A DNA stretch of 64,000 nucleotides from Muscardinus avellanarius (GCA_963383645.1 OY726557.1:150589860-150653859); one strand, 5' to 3'. Shown: positions 36,901-48,806, numbered from the stretch's first letter. The notes: generated by a model not told the origin, from the letters alone. A program made the numbers and translations.

Positions 36901-37842
36901 AATTTTTTTTTGAGGAACCAGCTTTTGGTTTTGTTGATTTTCTGTATTTTTTTTTATTCTCCAATTCATTTATTTCTGCTTTGATTTTTAACAATTTTCT
37001 GTCTTCTACTGGATTTGGGGTTATATTGTTTCTATTTTTCAAGGGCTTTGAGGTGTGTCTTTAAGTTATTTATTTGATGATTTTCTGTTTTTCTTAAGTG
37101 AGCACTCAATGTTATAAATTTTCCTCTTAATACTGCCTTTACTGTGTCCCAGAGGTTTTGATATGTTGTATCTCCATTTTCGTTTGCTTTTAGAAATTTC
37201 TTGATTTCACCCTTTACATTTTCTATGACCCATTCTTCATTTAAAAGTGTGGTGTTAGTCTCCACATGTTTATGTGATTACTCTGACTCTTCTTCTAGTT
37301 GATTTCTAATTTCAGTCTATTGTGGTCTGAAAAGATGCAGGAAAGTATGTCTAGAAGATTGATCTAATGGTGTGAGAGGTGTGTTGAAGTCTCCCAGTAT
37401 TATTGTATTGGGATTTATGTGTTAATTAATGTCACAGAGAGTTTGTTTTATGAAAGTAGCTACACCTATGTTTGTGGCATAAATGTTGATTATTCTTTTT
37501 CCTCTTTCTGGATTGTTCCTTTTACAGTAAAAAATCACCTTCTTTGTCTCTTCTAATAAGCTTGGGCTTGAAATCTAACTTGTCTGATATCATAGTTGCT
37601 ACTCCTGCTTGCCTTCGAGTTCTGTTGGCATGGATTACCTTGCTCCAGCCCTTTACCTTAAGTTTGTTTCTATCTTTACTTGTAAAGTGTGTTTCTTTTT
37701 CTCTGTCCCTTGTGCTTATCATTTTTATTCCTCTACTGATAGTATTACCTGTCTTTGTAGAGTGCTGTTTTTGAAGCAATGAAGATTGGGTGTCAGTAGG
37801 ACTTGTACACGCTGCTACTCTTGGTCGCCATCCTTTGGAAAA
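33906..37842 (-). mobile_element. L1 copy with decayed ORF2, ORF1 absent
   Basis: The minus strand reads, 5' to 3': GGATGGCGACCAAGAGTAGC (about 37836), a short leader, then directly ORF2 from inside the endonuclease domain (KETHFTSKDRNKLKVKGW; GDFNTPL near 37400) with an internal gap. Next is the reverse transcriptase (SKKSPGPDGFQSEFYKTF near 36600; [11 protein letters not shown] near 36020; [13 protein letters not shown] near 35900), the C-terminal cysteine region ([11 protein letters not shown] near 34620), then the 3' UTR and A tail at the left end. The frame is broken by several stops and shifts. The usual aspartate pair is kept, but the residue before it is Ser where Ala is common. It is not able to make a whole protein. 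It lies in intron 9 of copy A. Confidence 0.88.
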
Positions 37843-37887
37843 ACCCTTTTTATTTTTTATTTTGAAACACACACAACACAATCTCAC
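34271..37887 (-). pseudogene. LINE-1 ORF2 (endonuclease and reverse transcriptase), broken
   Basis: Separate open pieces on the minus strand at 37887-37522, 37265-37032, 36844-36332, 36234-36013, 36037-35663 and 34726-34271 belong to one former ORF2. The motifs are given in the element entry. Together they cover most of the family length, but the start of the endonuclease and part of its middle are missing. Confidence 0.85.
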
Positions 37888-37965
37888 TGAATTGTTGAAG
37901 CTAACCAGACATCCTCCTGACTTAGCTCTCTAGGACTGAGATTGTAGGCATGGATCACTAGGCTT

Positions 37966-38580
37966 GGCTAGGAGTTGAATTTTTGAAAGGGCACAGAGGG
38001 GAAATGTGCAGCATGCTTGGCTCAAAATAGAAAGTGGAGAAAAATAAGCAGGCAGTGGTGGTACCAGTGGTGTGTTTTTAGGGTGCTCTGGCAGCCAGGG
38101 GGTATGCATGGTGCTTCTTGTCCTGGGTCTGAGTTTCTGGAATTTCGTGTGATGGCATCAGGTGCACAGTATGTACTAATGCACATCTGGTGATGCTGTA
38201 GTCTCATACTTTCTTCTTCCTGGCATTCTCCACCCCTTTTTTTTTTTTTTTTTTTTTTGGTCTCTTCTACCCTCATAGGCTATCCTGGACAGGAACTGAA
38301 GGTAGGATGAGAAAAGAAGGAGTTGGAGTTTGTGTTGTGAATATCTTCAAGTTTAGCCTAAACAAAACTCTCCACCAAACAAAGTAATTTTCAATACTTT
38401 TCCTCCATCAAGGCTCTTATGTGACCTAGCTGTGCCCAGTACCATCTCTGAGTCCTTTAACCAGAGAGTGACTAACTGTAGGTAGATAAACTGATGGCAA
38501 GATGTTTACCTAAGTATCCCAAAAATATTTATATTCTCAAAATGCATCTTATATAATATAGTTATTTAGAAAAGAAAATC
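37966..38580. other. Intron 9 sequence with a T-run at 38239-38260
   Basis: No recognised element besides the poly(T) run. Confidence 0.45.
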
Positions 38581-38601
38581 TGTTTTTTAAAAGAGCTATA
38601 A

Positions 38602-38745
<144 letters not shown>

Positions 38746-39440
38746 TGTAATTAATGGTGCTTGTCAATTCACTTTGGCTATTTTGCATACTTTCTATGTG
38801 TGCAGAGTACCACCTATGTTACTATATATCATAAAATTAGGTAAAATATATGACACAGATGAATGACTATATAAATAAATAAATAAAATATAAACATTTA
38901 TTATCATCTTTTGTTGGACTCTATGATTATGTTTGAAAATAGATATTTTCAAAAGTCAAATGAATACCTTTCAGAAATTGTTCTGTAAATTGGTTCCTAA
39001 CAACCTTGGATTAGAATTATTTCTCTAGGTTAATGGAATTAAACACTTTCTGCAAATAAAAATAAACTTTGATTTTCAGTACTACTTTTTTCTTGAAAAA
39101 TGTTGTATTTTGAAAATAAACTTTTGAAGAAAGTCTTTCTCTGACTGTAATAAAGAGTAGATAGAAGTACAACAACTATGAGAAGAACAAGCTTGGATTT
39201 CTTTTGGTCTCTTGTGTACGCTCACCTGTATCCTTGGTCTCAAGACATGAAAGCATTCTCTATCATGTACTTTGGTTTTACGTAATTCTGGAGGAAGCCA
39301 TTTCTTTTCAATGATGAGTGGACTTTAATAAAAGCCTAGCATATACCTTTCTCACTGTATGGGAATTCATTAGAAATACCTTCTAATATTTCACATGTGG
39401 ACTTGCCCCTCTTAACTTTCATCTGAGATATATGTTATAA
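38746..39440 (+). terminator. 3' UTR and poly(A) region of copy A
   Basis: Several AATAAA hexamers occur (first at 38874-38879, others near 39056 and 39114). Which one was used cannot be told. No other element was seen in this stretch. Confidence 0.5.
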
Positions 39441-39446
39441 ACTTGG

Positions 39447-39632
39447 CCAGGCATGGTGGCACATGCCTATAATACCAGTACTTGGAGGCTTAGATTAGGG
39501 GATCAGAAATTTGAGGACAGTCTCAGCAACATAACAAGATCTGTTTCAAAAAAAAAAAATAGTCCTGGAGCTGTAGTTTACACATAGACTGGCCCTAGGT
39601 TCAATTCCCAGTACCATTAGAAAAAATTTTTT
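39447..39632 (+). repeat. Composite SINE
   Basis: TGGCCAGGCATGGTGGCACA head, A-run, ID-like tail ending CAATTCCCAGTACCA. Confidence 0.8.
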
Positions 39633-39902
39633 TAAAACAGCACTTTCATTACCAGCCAAATTTTGTTTTTTCTACTCTGTAAGAATACAACTCTGTAAGA
39701 ATAGAAATAAAATAGGAGAAAGCTGATAGTAATATACTTTTTCTATGATACTATAAATAAATATTAACTATTAGAGACATAATTGATTCATGCCTGATAG
39801 AAAAGATAACTTTAAGCCTTTCATTTTTTTACCCTATCCTATAAGATATTAATATCATTTAGAAAATATAATTAGAAAAGTTATTTCAGAATTCCTTACC
39901 GC

Positions 39903-40112
39903 TGCCGGGCATGGTGGCGCACTCTTGTAATCCCCGCGCTTGGGAGGTGGAGACAGGAGGATCGCTCAGGTTCGAAGCCAGCCACACTGGCTTAAGAGAC
40001 CCTGTTTCCAAATAAAAAAGTATAAAATGGGTCTGGGAGTGTAGCCTGGAGGTAGAAGGGCTTCCAGGAACCCCAGCAGTACCACCAAAAAAAAAAAAAA
40101 AAAAAAAAAAAA
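39903..40112 (+). repeat. Composite SINE, young-looking
   Basis: GCCGGGCATGGTGGCGCACT head, ID-like tail ending AGTACCACC with a run of about 30 A. Confidence 0.9.
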
Positions 40113-40114
40113 GA

Positions 40115-40714
40115 ATTCCTTACTGCTTATAGATCTGTTCTTCAGACCTTTCTTAGAACTGACTCTCTCATTAGTTAATGGATGCTACAGTTTGGTTCCA
40201 GAATGTCCTCAAAGACCCATGTTTTGGGGACTTGATTTCAGCCTGTGTGCTTAAAGAGATGCTGATCCTTATGGAAATGCTATAGTTTAGATCTGGAGGG
40301 TCCTTCTAAAGCACGTGTGTGAAAAGCTGAGTCTTTTGGGCGTGCCCTCAAAGGGAAGTGTGGGCTCCGGTCTCTTTCTCTTTCTCCCTCTTGTTTCCTA
40401 GCCATGAGTTCCATGTTTGCTCCTGCACAAGGTCTCAACCATAATGAGTTGTATCATCACAGTCCCAAAGCAACAGGATCAACCGACCATGGGCCCAAAC
40501 CTCCAAAACTGTGAGCCCAAATAAACCTCTTCTCTTTGTTTTATTTTTATAAACTTCTATTGGTACATTATAGATTCTCATCATAATGTAAATCATAGTG
40601 ATAGTGACATACATTTTAGATGTTTATTATAGTCATGGGAAGCCGATTCTCTCACTGAGTCAAATTATATCATTTTACTAATTACTTAATATTTATATAT
40701 TCATTTATTATTTA
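40115..40714. other. Non-coding stretch, possibly an old LTR or MER element
   Basis: No family could be named. AAATAAACCTCTTCTC near 40518 is a good poly(A) signal context, and GTGTGAAAAGCTGAGTCTTT precedes it. This order recalls old non-autonomous LTR elements. Confidence 0.3.
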
Positions 40715-40832
40715 TTTGTGGTACTGGATATTGAAACCAGGGTGCTTTGTACCCTTAGATCTTTTTATTTTCGTTTTTATCTTGAGACAGGGCCTAAGTT
40801 GCCCAGCCTTGCCTCAAACTTTAAAGAGGGGG
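40715..40832 (-). repeat. Partial composite SINE, antisense
   Basis: TTGTGGTACTGGATATTGAA through TTGAGACAGGGCCTAAGTTG, truncated in the head. Confidence 0.65.
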
Positions 40833-41024
40833 ATTGTTAGATGAAGAAGTGTACTGATGGCATACAGATTGAAGAAATAGTCTCCTCACAAACTTACTAT
40901 ACAGAAGGAAGAGACTTCTAAAAGTGGAGCATAAAATACAAAGGAAGAAACTGCAAGGAATGAGATAGCAAGTCATAAAAACACTTCATGAGTTTGATCT
41001 GCATTCCTAGCCGTTTTTAATGTT

Positions 41025-41140
41025 TTTATTTTATTTTTTTAATTTTGAGACAACTCACTAAATTGCCTAGTCTGGCCTTGAAGTTGTAATCTTCCTGCCT
41101 CACTCTCCCAAGTAGCTGGCATGCACTACTGCACCTGTCC
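41025..41140 (-). repeat. 7SL-derived monomer, antisense
   Basis: TTTTGAGACAACTCACTAAA, CAAGTAGCTGGCATGCACTA and CTGCACCTGTCC. Confidence 0.65.
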
Positions 41141-41149
41141 TAAAATTTA

Positions 41150-41345
41150 ATTTTTTTTTTTTGTGGTACTGGAGTTCCTGGAAGCCCTTCTACCTCTGGG
41201 CTACACTCCCGGACCTATTTTATACTTTTTTATTTTTGGAAACAGGGTCTCTTAAGCTAGCGCGGCTGGCTTCGAACCTGCGTGATCCTCCTGTCTGTGC
41301 CTCCCAAGCACGGGGGTTACAAGCGTGCGCCACCACACCCGGCTT
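41150..41345 (-). repeat. Composite SINE, antisense, young-looking
   Basis: A T-run, GTGGTACTGGAGTTCCTGGA and the antisense head to GCGCCACCACACCCGGC. Confidence 0.88.
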
Positions 41346-41554
41346 CAAAATTTATTTTTTATAAGGCAAATGTCGATGTACATAACCCAATCAATAAAGG
41401 CTCTTCAGATTTTTTTGATGAGTTTTAATGGTAAAGAAGGGGTTCACAGTACGACTAGTTTAAAATTTTCTTCAATACATATGAATATAACATTTAAATT
41501 TTTTGTTTATTGGAAAATGTCTTTATTTACCACTAATTTCTTTTTTATTTTTAT

Positions 41555-41735
41555 TTTTTATTTTTTGGTGATATTGGGAAATGAACCTCGAGACATTATG
41601 CCTCCAAGATACACCCTCAGCCCTTTTTATTTTTTGGAAACAGAGTCTATCTAAATTGCTGAGTCTTAAAACATTGCCAAGTCCTGCAGTCAAGTACTGG
41701 GATTATAGGCATGTGCCAACATGCCCTGCTTACCT
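41555..41735 (-). repeat. Diverged composite SINE, antisense
   Basis: GGTGATATTGGGAAATGAAC, CTCCAAGATACACCCTCAGC and the head to GTGCCAACATGCCCTGC. Confidence 0.7.
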
Positions 41736-41811
41736 CTAAGTCCTTTTTTGTTGTTTATTTGTTTTTAAATATTTCCTATTTATACTTTATTTCATCTTTA
41801 ATTTTAAAAAA

Positions 41812-42875
41812 TTTTTAATTTTTTATTGGTGCATTGCAGTCATATATGTTAATGAAGTAAAAGATGGTAGAGGCATACATGCATACATTTAGCCCTTCCC
41901 CAGTTTTCACCTCAGTATCTACCCCCTACCTCCTTCTCATGTTTGGTTTACTGACTGACTTTGATTTTTTATTTTTTTTTGCTAAATGTATATTCTTGGT
42001 TAGCATGAATGCATCCTCAAACTTTTGAAGATATGCACTGTCTTTCTCTAGGCTTCTAATTTTATTTTAACTTGTCTAACACATTTGTAGATAACCAACT
42101 TTTCCTTATGGCTAATGTTTAGAAATTTATTTATTTTTATCTTTCTTACTCTATATGTGGATTCAATCCTTTTTTTCTGGAGAAAGTTTAACTATCATCT
42201 CTCTCTTCCCTTTATCTCTTCCTCTTCTTTTTCTCTTTTTATTTTTCTCCTTCTTCCCTCCTTCTTCTCCTCCTTCTCCTCTTCTTCCTCCTTCTTCTCC
42301 TCCTCCTCTTTCTTCTCCTCCTTCTCCTCCTCCTCCTTCTTCTCCTCCTCCTTCTTCTTCTCCTCCTTCTCCTTCTCCTTCTCCTTCTCCTTCTCCTTCT
42401 TCTCCTTCTCCTTCTCCTTCTCCTTCTCCTCCTTCTCCTCCTCCTCGTCCTCTTCCTTCTCTTTTGTGGTATAATGTTTGATCCCAGGGGCATTCTATCT
42501 CCAAGGTATACTTCTCGCATTTTACAATTTTGCTTTTGTTCTTCTTTATAGCTTAATAGAATCCCATTGTGTGTATGCCCCATAACTTTGCAATCCATTC
42601 ATCTGTTTTTGGAGACCTAGGTTGGTTCCATATTTTGGCTATTATGAATTGTGCTGCTATGAACATGGGTACACATATGTTACTATAGTCCTCTGATTTC
42701 ATTCTCGTTGGAAAAGTACACAGGAGTGGTATAGCTTGATCATATGGTGGATATATTCCCAGTTTTCTAAGGAATCTCCACACTGATCTCCATAGTGGCT
42801 GAACTAGTTTGCACTCCTACCAACAGTGTAAAAGAATTTCTCTTTTCCCACATCCTTGCCAGCAAAGAAGGCTGA
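41812..42875 (-). mobile_element. L1 3' end with expanded polypyrimidine insert
   Basis: The 3' UTR and A tail are at 41812-42000 (minus strand ...ATGACTGCAATGCACCAATA). The ORF2 C-terminal part is at 42535-42870, reading IAAQFIIAKIWNQPRSPKTD and DEWIAKLWGIHTMGFY on the minus strand. The block between holds the polypyrimidine tract and a piece of antisense ID-like sequence (42464-42520). Confidence 0.75.
42225..42463. repeat. Long polypyrimidine tract, (CTTCTC/CTCCTT)n
   Basis: About 240 bases with almost only C and T on the plus strand, built from CTT, CTC and CTTCTC units. It adjoins the tail side of an antisense ID-like fragment, so it probably grew from a SINE tail. Open frames across it (serine or arginine runs) are artefacts. 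Confidence 0.95.
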
Positions 42876-42879
42876 GGTT

Positions 42880-43108
42880 GATTAATGGAGGAGCTACATC
42901 TGAATATGTGTAAAAGTATGTCCATGGTTAACCTGGACACTCATTGTTGGGAGGGGGAAAAGAGGAAGCAGACAAGGGAAGAGGGCACCAAGCACAGTCT
43001 GAGTGTATGCCATTTTCAATATGTTCCACATAAAAAAACATAAAAATTGTAATTGCTGTATAAAGTTATCAATTTATATTAAAAAGACAAAACAACAAAG
43101 TAACAATA
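42880..43108. other. Non-coding stretch at the end of unit A
   Basis: Contains GGGAGGGGGAAAAGAGGAAG near 42950 and AT-rich sequence. It may be remaining L1 3' sequence; no gene. Confidence 0.35.
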
Positions 43109-43109
43109 A

Positions 43110-43247
43110 TATTTTTTGTTTTGAAGCAGGGCCTAACTAGATTGTTGAGAGTCTCACTAAGCTACTGAGGCTGGCCTTAAACCTGAGATCCTCCTGTCTC
43201 AGCCTCTCAAGTACTGGAATTACAAATGTGTACCACCACTCAAGGCT
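43110..43247 (-). repeat. 7SL-derived SINE head, antisense
   Basis: TTTTGAAGCAGGGCCTAACT to GTGTACCACCACTCAAGGC. Confidence 0.7.
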
Positions 43248-44914
43248 TTCATTATCTCTTTAACTGTTTTTTTCTTATTTATATATTTTCATCTGAGACT
43301 TAAATGAAAAGTATGTTTCTTTTCACTATTACCACTGAATCTCTTAACCACTCTATCATATATCTATTTTTCTTGTCTCTCTATTACCCTTGTGGGTAAT
43401 TTTTAAATATATCTTCCAATTTAATAGTATTTTCTTTAGCTTATTTTAATTAACTCTTTAACCCATCCATATAATATTACATTTTGCCAAATAAAGCTCT
43501 AATTTCCCAAATTTTTTTCTTTTCTATTTTCAAATCAGACAGCTCATTTCTTATTTTTTGTTACCTGCTTATCTTTGTAATTATCTTTGTGATTCTCCGT
43601 TGGGACCTGAGGTCTAGTCAGGACACCATCAAAGACAGATGAGCAGGGATAATAGGATGATTTCCAAAGGAAGAACACCCCTCAAACAAGATCTTTCTCC
43701 CAAACTAGCCACAATTCTCTCCGAGTCCTCCAGTAGTGAGTTCATGGACTTTCACATTTTTCTAGTAGAGGATTTCATCAATATTTTTTATGCTTTTATT
43801 GGTGCATTATAGTCTTACATCATAAAGTAGTTCGGCGTGATAGTGACATACATGCACACAGCATTTGGTGGGCTTTCCCCCAGCTTCCTCCCCACTTTCC
43901 TCCTTCCCATACAGAATTTTGGGATTGACATTGGTATTCTCACATATGGATATAATGTCAATGGAAGTGAGTCCTTCATCGAGTCTCTTTTCCTCTCCTC
44001 TTCCTAGACCACCTCCCTGGCTGCACTGGAGTTTTTCCTCCATTATCTGAAGTCCTTCTGGTGTCTGGATTACTCCCTGGCTTCAATATATGAGAGACAA
44101 CATATGACCCTTCACAGACCTTGCCATTGCTCTGCTCTGTTCACGGGTTGTGAACCCATGAACATCTGCAGAGCACTGACCTCTGGCCTCTCTGAACACT
44201 GGGTCTAAGCTCAGCAGGGCCAGAGATTACTATGTTTCAAGCTGTGAAACCAGCTGGCTGAGCTTTGGTGGCCCAGGGACACTACTGCTGACCCATTGGT
44301 AACGATTATGTAGAACAGTCAGTCAGTGGCATGAACACCAGGAATGAATTCTGCCAGCTGACAGAGTGTTGGGTTCCCAGCCTGTAGCTGTGATTTCCTA
44401 TATCCCGGCTGGTCCTGGCCTCCCTGCTTTCAGGACTCAAGCTCTGACAGGGAGAGATTGTACTATTCTGAGCCTGGGGTTTGGGAGGCTCAGTTATTTA
44501 TCCCTAGGGACACTGCTGCTGCTCTGGGCACCTGCAATTACATGAGACCTTGTTGGCCTCTGGCCTTGGTACTACTTCTAGAACCCAAACGCTTCTGGTG
44601 CAAGTTCATAGCCTTCTAGGCCCGAAGGATTATTGGTGGAGTTATTTCAAACTACAGACACTCAGACTGCTGCAGGGGATATGAGTTCAGCTGCAGCCAC
44701 AGGATTTCACTGGGTGATTTGCCTAGTTGGTTTATAGATTGACAGTTGTCATTATGATGTGGGATATATCCAGTAGGGTCCCTGCAGGAAGAGCCTGGAG
44801 TTTCTTGGTGTTGGTCTTAGTTTAGCTGTAGCTGCAGAATTTTCTGTATGGTCTGATTGGGCAGTCTGAGAAGTTAAGTCTCAAGGTATGCAAGTGTGGA
44901 GAGAAAGGTACAAT

Positions 44915-45144
44915 TGCTTTTTTTTGGTGCAGTACTAGGGATGGAACCCAGGGGCACTGTACTTCTGAACTACACCCCCAGCCCTATTTTTTAGTTTTTT
45001 AGTTTTTTTTTTTTTTTTTTTTCATACAGGGTCTCACTGAATTGTGAAGGGCCTCACTAAGTAGCTGAGGCTGTCTGCATGATCCTCTGGTCTCCACTTT
45101 TCAAATGCTGGGATTACAAGCATGTGCCACCATGTCCGGCTAAT
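44915..45144 (-). repeat. Composite SINE, antisense, nested
   Basis: AGTACTAGGGATGGAACCCA, a long T-run and the antisense head to GTGCCACCATGTCCGGC. Confidence 0.85.
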
Positions 45145-45411
45145 ACAATTACTTTTGATGATAGTTTTCTGCAGTCACTGGCTCAACAGAATTCTGAGCC
45201 TTCTTTGCTGGAGCTGGTCTCTGAGAGCTTCCAGGTTCCAGCAGCCACCGGCCCTGGCATGGGCTCACCAACATGGTTCTGCCTCTACTCTTTGATCACC
45301 AGGTGAACCTCAGGGGGCTTTGTTCATCCTCTGCTCTCTACATGCTATATTGAATTACACATTTCCATTGTCTTTCTTCTGTTGAGTTCTAATTGCTTTT
45401 CTTCTCTTGTC

Positions 45412-48193
45412 AAGAAGCAGTCTTCCGAAGATGGCGACCGAAAAAGCGGGGCTTAAGAGCCCTGCTAACAACAAATCTCCATTACCACAAAATCAGCGCC
45501 TTTCATAGCCAGAAAACACCATCACCAGTGAAACAAAAAATCACCAGGCTCCAGAGAGAAAGCGGACTGAGAACAGAGCCACAGAGGAGATACACCGGCC
45601 TCGCGCCCGAGGACGCGGCAACGTGGCAGCAGCGCCATACTGCCGGTGGCACCGGCGAATTCACTGGACGGCTACAGCAAGCCGAGGGGAGCCACTGCGG
45701 AACAGCCAGGTGGGATTTCTCCACGCAGAGAGCATCTAAAGCTCCCAGTGGCCGAGCTCAGCACACGCTGCAGGGATTCAGAGTGGAAATCAAAACCAAG
45801 AAGAAAAACGCCAGCCCCACAGCCGAGGGCATTGTAGCGGCACCATATTGCCACCGGCGGCAGCATCACCGAATTCAGCGAGGCCAGTAGAGCTACATCT
45901 GCGTACTCAAGAACAGTGAGTCAAAATGCGGGCCACAGAGGAGAAATCCCAGTACTGTACTCCCTGGGACTTGACCCAGTGGGGGAGGGGCAGTGGCAGA
46001 GATATCACACCATAGGAGAACGTGCAACCTGGCACCCCCCACAGTCTAAAGCAGCCTCTATCGACTCTCTGGGTCGGAGACTCTGTGATAAAACCCAGTA
46101 AAGGAGTAGTGGGGTCTGAGATACTACTGACTCGAGATCCAGAACACCTTAAGTGAAGTCATAGTGACCCAAGGGAAGAACCCAGAGAAGGCACAAACTC
46201 CCGAAATCATGGGAAAGAGGAATAATACTGGAGCAATGAATGCCCACAACCCCACAACATCAGAACCCAATAAAACAGAAAATCAGAGATTTCTAGAAGA
46301 TCAAATCAGGAAAATAACTGTAGAAATAATAGAGGTGCTTCGAAAAGAACTCGGAGAGAGCCAAAAAGAGATAAAGGATGCAATTAATGAAGTAAAGGCC
46401 TCAATTCAAAGCACAAACAACCGATTAGACCACATGGAGAACAGAATCTCGCTTTAGAAGATGATCAATCCAAAAATGAACGCATAGTTTCTAATCTAGT
46501 AAAAAATATCTGACAGCAGGAATCTGATATTGAAGAAATATGGGCCCATTTTAAGAGAGCTAACCTAAGAATAATTGGAATAGAGGAGGGAAAAGAAAGT
46601 GAAACCAAAGTGATCAACAATCTCTTCAAGGAAGTAATAGCAGAAAATTTTCCAGACATAGAGCAAGAGGTCGATACACAGGTCCAGGAAACTTATAGAA
46701 CTACCTTTAGACAGGATCGGAGAAGAGGATCCCCACGCCACATAATTGTCAAAATGACCAATGTGGAAGCCAAGCAGAGAATCTGAAAGGCAACAAAAGC
46801 AAAGGGCCAAGTGACATTCAGAGGCAAACCAATTACAATCACTCCAGACTTCCCAAACCAAGTTATGAGAGCCAGAAGGGCTTGGAGTAACATATTCCTA
46901 ATTCTGAGAGAAAACAACTTCCAGCCAAAAATTTCCTACCCAGCAAAACTTTCTATCAAATTAGATGGAGAAATAAGAAGCTTCCATGACAAACAGAAAC
47001 TGAAGGAATTTATGTCTTCAAAACCAGCTCTAGAGAAAATACTCAAAGAGATTAACTACAAAGAAGAAATAGGTAACACACTCCAGAACTAGAGAAACAA
47101 GATTTTCCATCCAACAGACAACTAAGACTGGTTATCTGTGGAGATTCATTATTTATGTTAGTCTTTTACCTATCTCTAAAGGGTATTGTTTGCCTTTATT
47201 GTTGTTAATTTTTAGGATTTCTAGTTGGAATATTAATATACCTTCAGATATAGCAACTGGAAATATTTTATCCCATTCTATTAGTAACTGTTAACTCTGT
47301 TTACATTGTCTTTGGATATACAGTTTTTTTTATTTTTTAGGGAGTTTGTATACTCTTCTGTTGCCTGTGCCATTGAAATCATAACCAAGAAATCACTGCC
47401 AATTTCAATGTTGTGAGGTTTTATGACCCAGATTTTCTCCTAAAAGTTTATAGTCTTAAGATTTATATTTAGGTCTATTATCTATTTTGAGTTAATATTT
47501 GTATATGGGATTAGGTAAGGGTCCAATTTTATTCTTTTCCATGTAATTATTATTTTTTAACAATATTTAGTTAAAAGATTAATATTTCCACCACCAAATG
47601 TTCGTGGAAATCTTGTCAAAAATAACTTGACAATATAGGGAAGAATTTAGCTCTAGGATTTTATATAACTCCAATGGTTTATATATCTGCCTTTAGAATA
47701 GTACTACACTGTTTCAATTATTGTAGCTTTATATGGTTTGAAATCAGAAAATATATATCTTCTAGCTTTGTTCTTTTTCAAGATCATTTTGGGTACCTAG
47801 AGTCCATATTCCATATTAGGATAGATTTTTTTCTGAAAAATAAATATATAAATATATGATATTTTCACCTAAAAATAGAAAAAAAATATTCTCTGGTAAG
47901 AAAGAAAGCAAAAAGAAATATTGAAATGTCATCTTTAAGTCATCAAAAACTTGGTATCAGAGAAACGAAACTGTTATGTGAGATTATCATTTTTAATTTT
48001 AGATAAATTGCCATAATACTAGATGTCAACTACTAAGCCAAGCATGGGAGGGAGGGATAGGGAGAGAATGGGGTGGGGATTGGGTGGGGGCTGACTGGGA
48101 AAAGTGTGCATGTATGTCTACAAAAGTATGTATCCTACTATGATGTATGAATACAGTGCACCAATTAAAAAAAAAAAAAAGAAGCAGTCTTCC
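45412..48193 (+). mobile_element. ORF1-only LINE, full-length, with target-site duplication
   Basis: AAGAAGCAGTCTTCC occurs at 45412-45426 and again at 48179-48193, directly after the poly(A). The element starts GAAGATGGCGACCG, has a GC-rich 5' UTR of about 0.7 kb, ORF1 from 46164, the inverted old L1 ORF2 piece (about 47200-47870), a G-rich 3' UTR (GGGAGGGAGGGATAGGGAG) and GTGCACCAATT plus A. It is collinear with the copy at 28829-31793 over its whole length. It is nested in the L1 derivative at 43791-48273 and absent from unit A. Confidence 0.9.
46164..47092 (+). pseudogene. LINE ORF1, broken copy
   Basis: It aligns along its length with the intact ORF1 at 31062-30160. One base is missing near 46451 (after NRISL), and stop codons replace sense codons near 46512 (CGA to TGA) and 46785 (TTA to TGA). 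The C-terminal part from about 46811 is again open and carries NNFQPKISYPAKLS. It cannot make a full protein. Confidence 0.9.
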
Positions 48194-48589
48194 CATTGGT
48201 GGAGTTTGGAGCCTTAGAGCAACTGAAATGTGCTGTCTCCCTCTATTCTGCCATTTTTAATCTTCTCACTTCAACATTTTGAAGCTGTCTTGTAGGGTTC
48301 TCTATGGTAGCAAAGATAGCCACGATGTAGTACTTCTTCTAGGAGCCGTCAGACAATCCCTTGAAGAAGGCTTTGTTAAGAGGCAGCTGAGAAAAACAGG
48401 CTTCTGAAATCCCTCATTTTTTTGGATGGGAATGGCTCAGTGATTGAGTTAGAAAAATATTAAATACTTTATAATTTTTATTTGCCTTCTCTAGTCTAAT
48501 TACATGCATGGAAAAGGAATTAAGTACAGTACACATGTGAGCATGTTCTTCTGATGGTCCAGTAATGTTACTGCCACATTTTATTTTAT

Positions 48590-48806
48590 TTATTTATTTT
48601 TGTGTGTGGTACTGGGGGTGGAGCCCAGGGGCTTTTCTACCTCCAGGCCATACTGCCAGATCTATTTTATACTTTATTTGGAAACAGGATCTCACTAAAT
48701 TGCTGAGAGCCTCACCCAGTAGCTGAGACTGGCTTCGAACCTGTGCAATACTCCTCTCAGCCTCCCAAGCACTGGGATTACAAGCATGCACCACCACGCC
48801 CAGCTT
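48590..48806 (-). repeat. Composite SINE, antisense, unit B only
   Basis: GTGGTACTGGGGGTGGAGCC to CACCACCACGCCCAGC. TTACTGCCACATTTT occurs on both sides as a target-site duplication. Confidence 0.88.

Larger units (their letters stand above)
33853..37965 (-). repeat. SINE split by the L1 insertion at 33906-37842
   Basis: The antisense ID-like part lies at 33853-33905 (TTACTAGGAATTAAACTCAG to TGTCCCCCAGATCC). The antisense head resumes at about 37843 (TATTTTGAAACACACACAAC, AATCTCACTGAATTG). Confidence 0.7.
43791..48273 (-). mobile_element. Non-coding L1 derivative (5' UTR plus 3' end), split by two insertions; unit B only
   Basis: On the minus strand it starts near 48258 with GATTAAAAATGGCAGAATAG and ends with GACTATAATGCACCAATAAA and an A tail at 43795. 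Removing the nested SINE and the nested ORF1-only LINE leaves only about 1.5 kb, with no ORF1 or ORF2 motif seen. Loosely similar flanks (TTTCATCAATATTTT on the left, CTCACTTCAACATTTT on the right) match the uninterrupted sequence in unit A near 9700, which supports an insertion after the duplication. Confidence 0.65.

Noticed and set aside
37872..37890. Possible target-site duplication for the L1 at 33906-37842
   Set aside because: Only short, low-complexity T-rich strings are common to both edges, so no duplication is claimed.
42155..42598. Long open frames rich in serine, proline or arginine on both strands
   Set aside because: They are pure translations of the polypyrimidine tract and its purine complement, without start context or splice sites.
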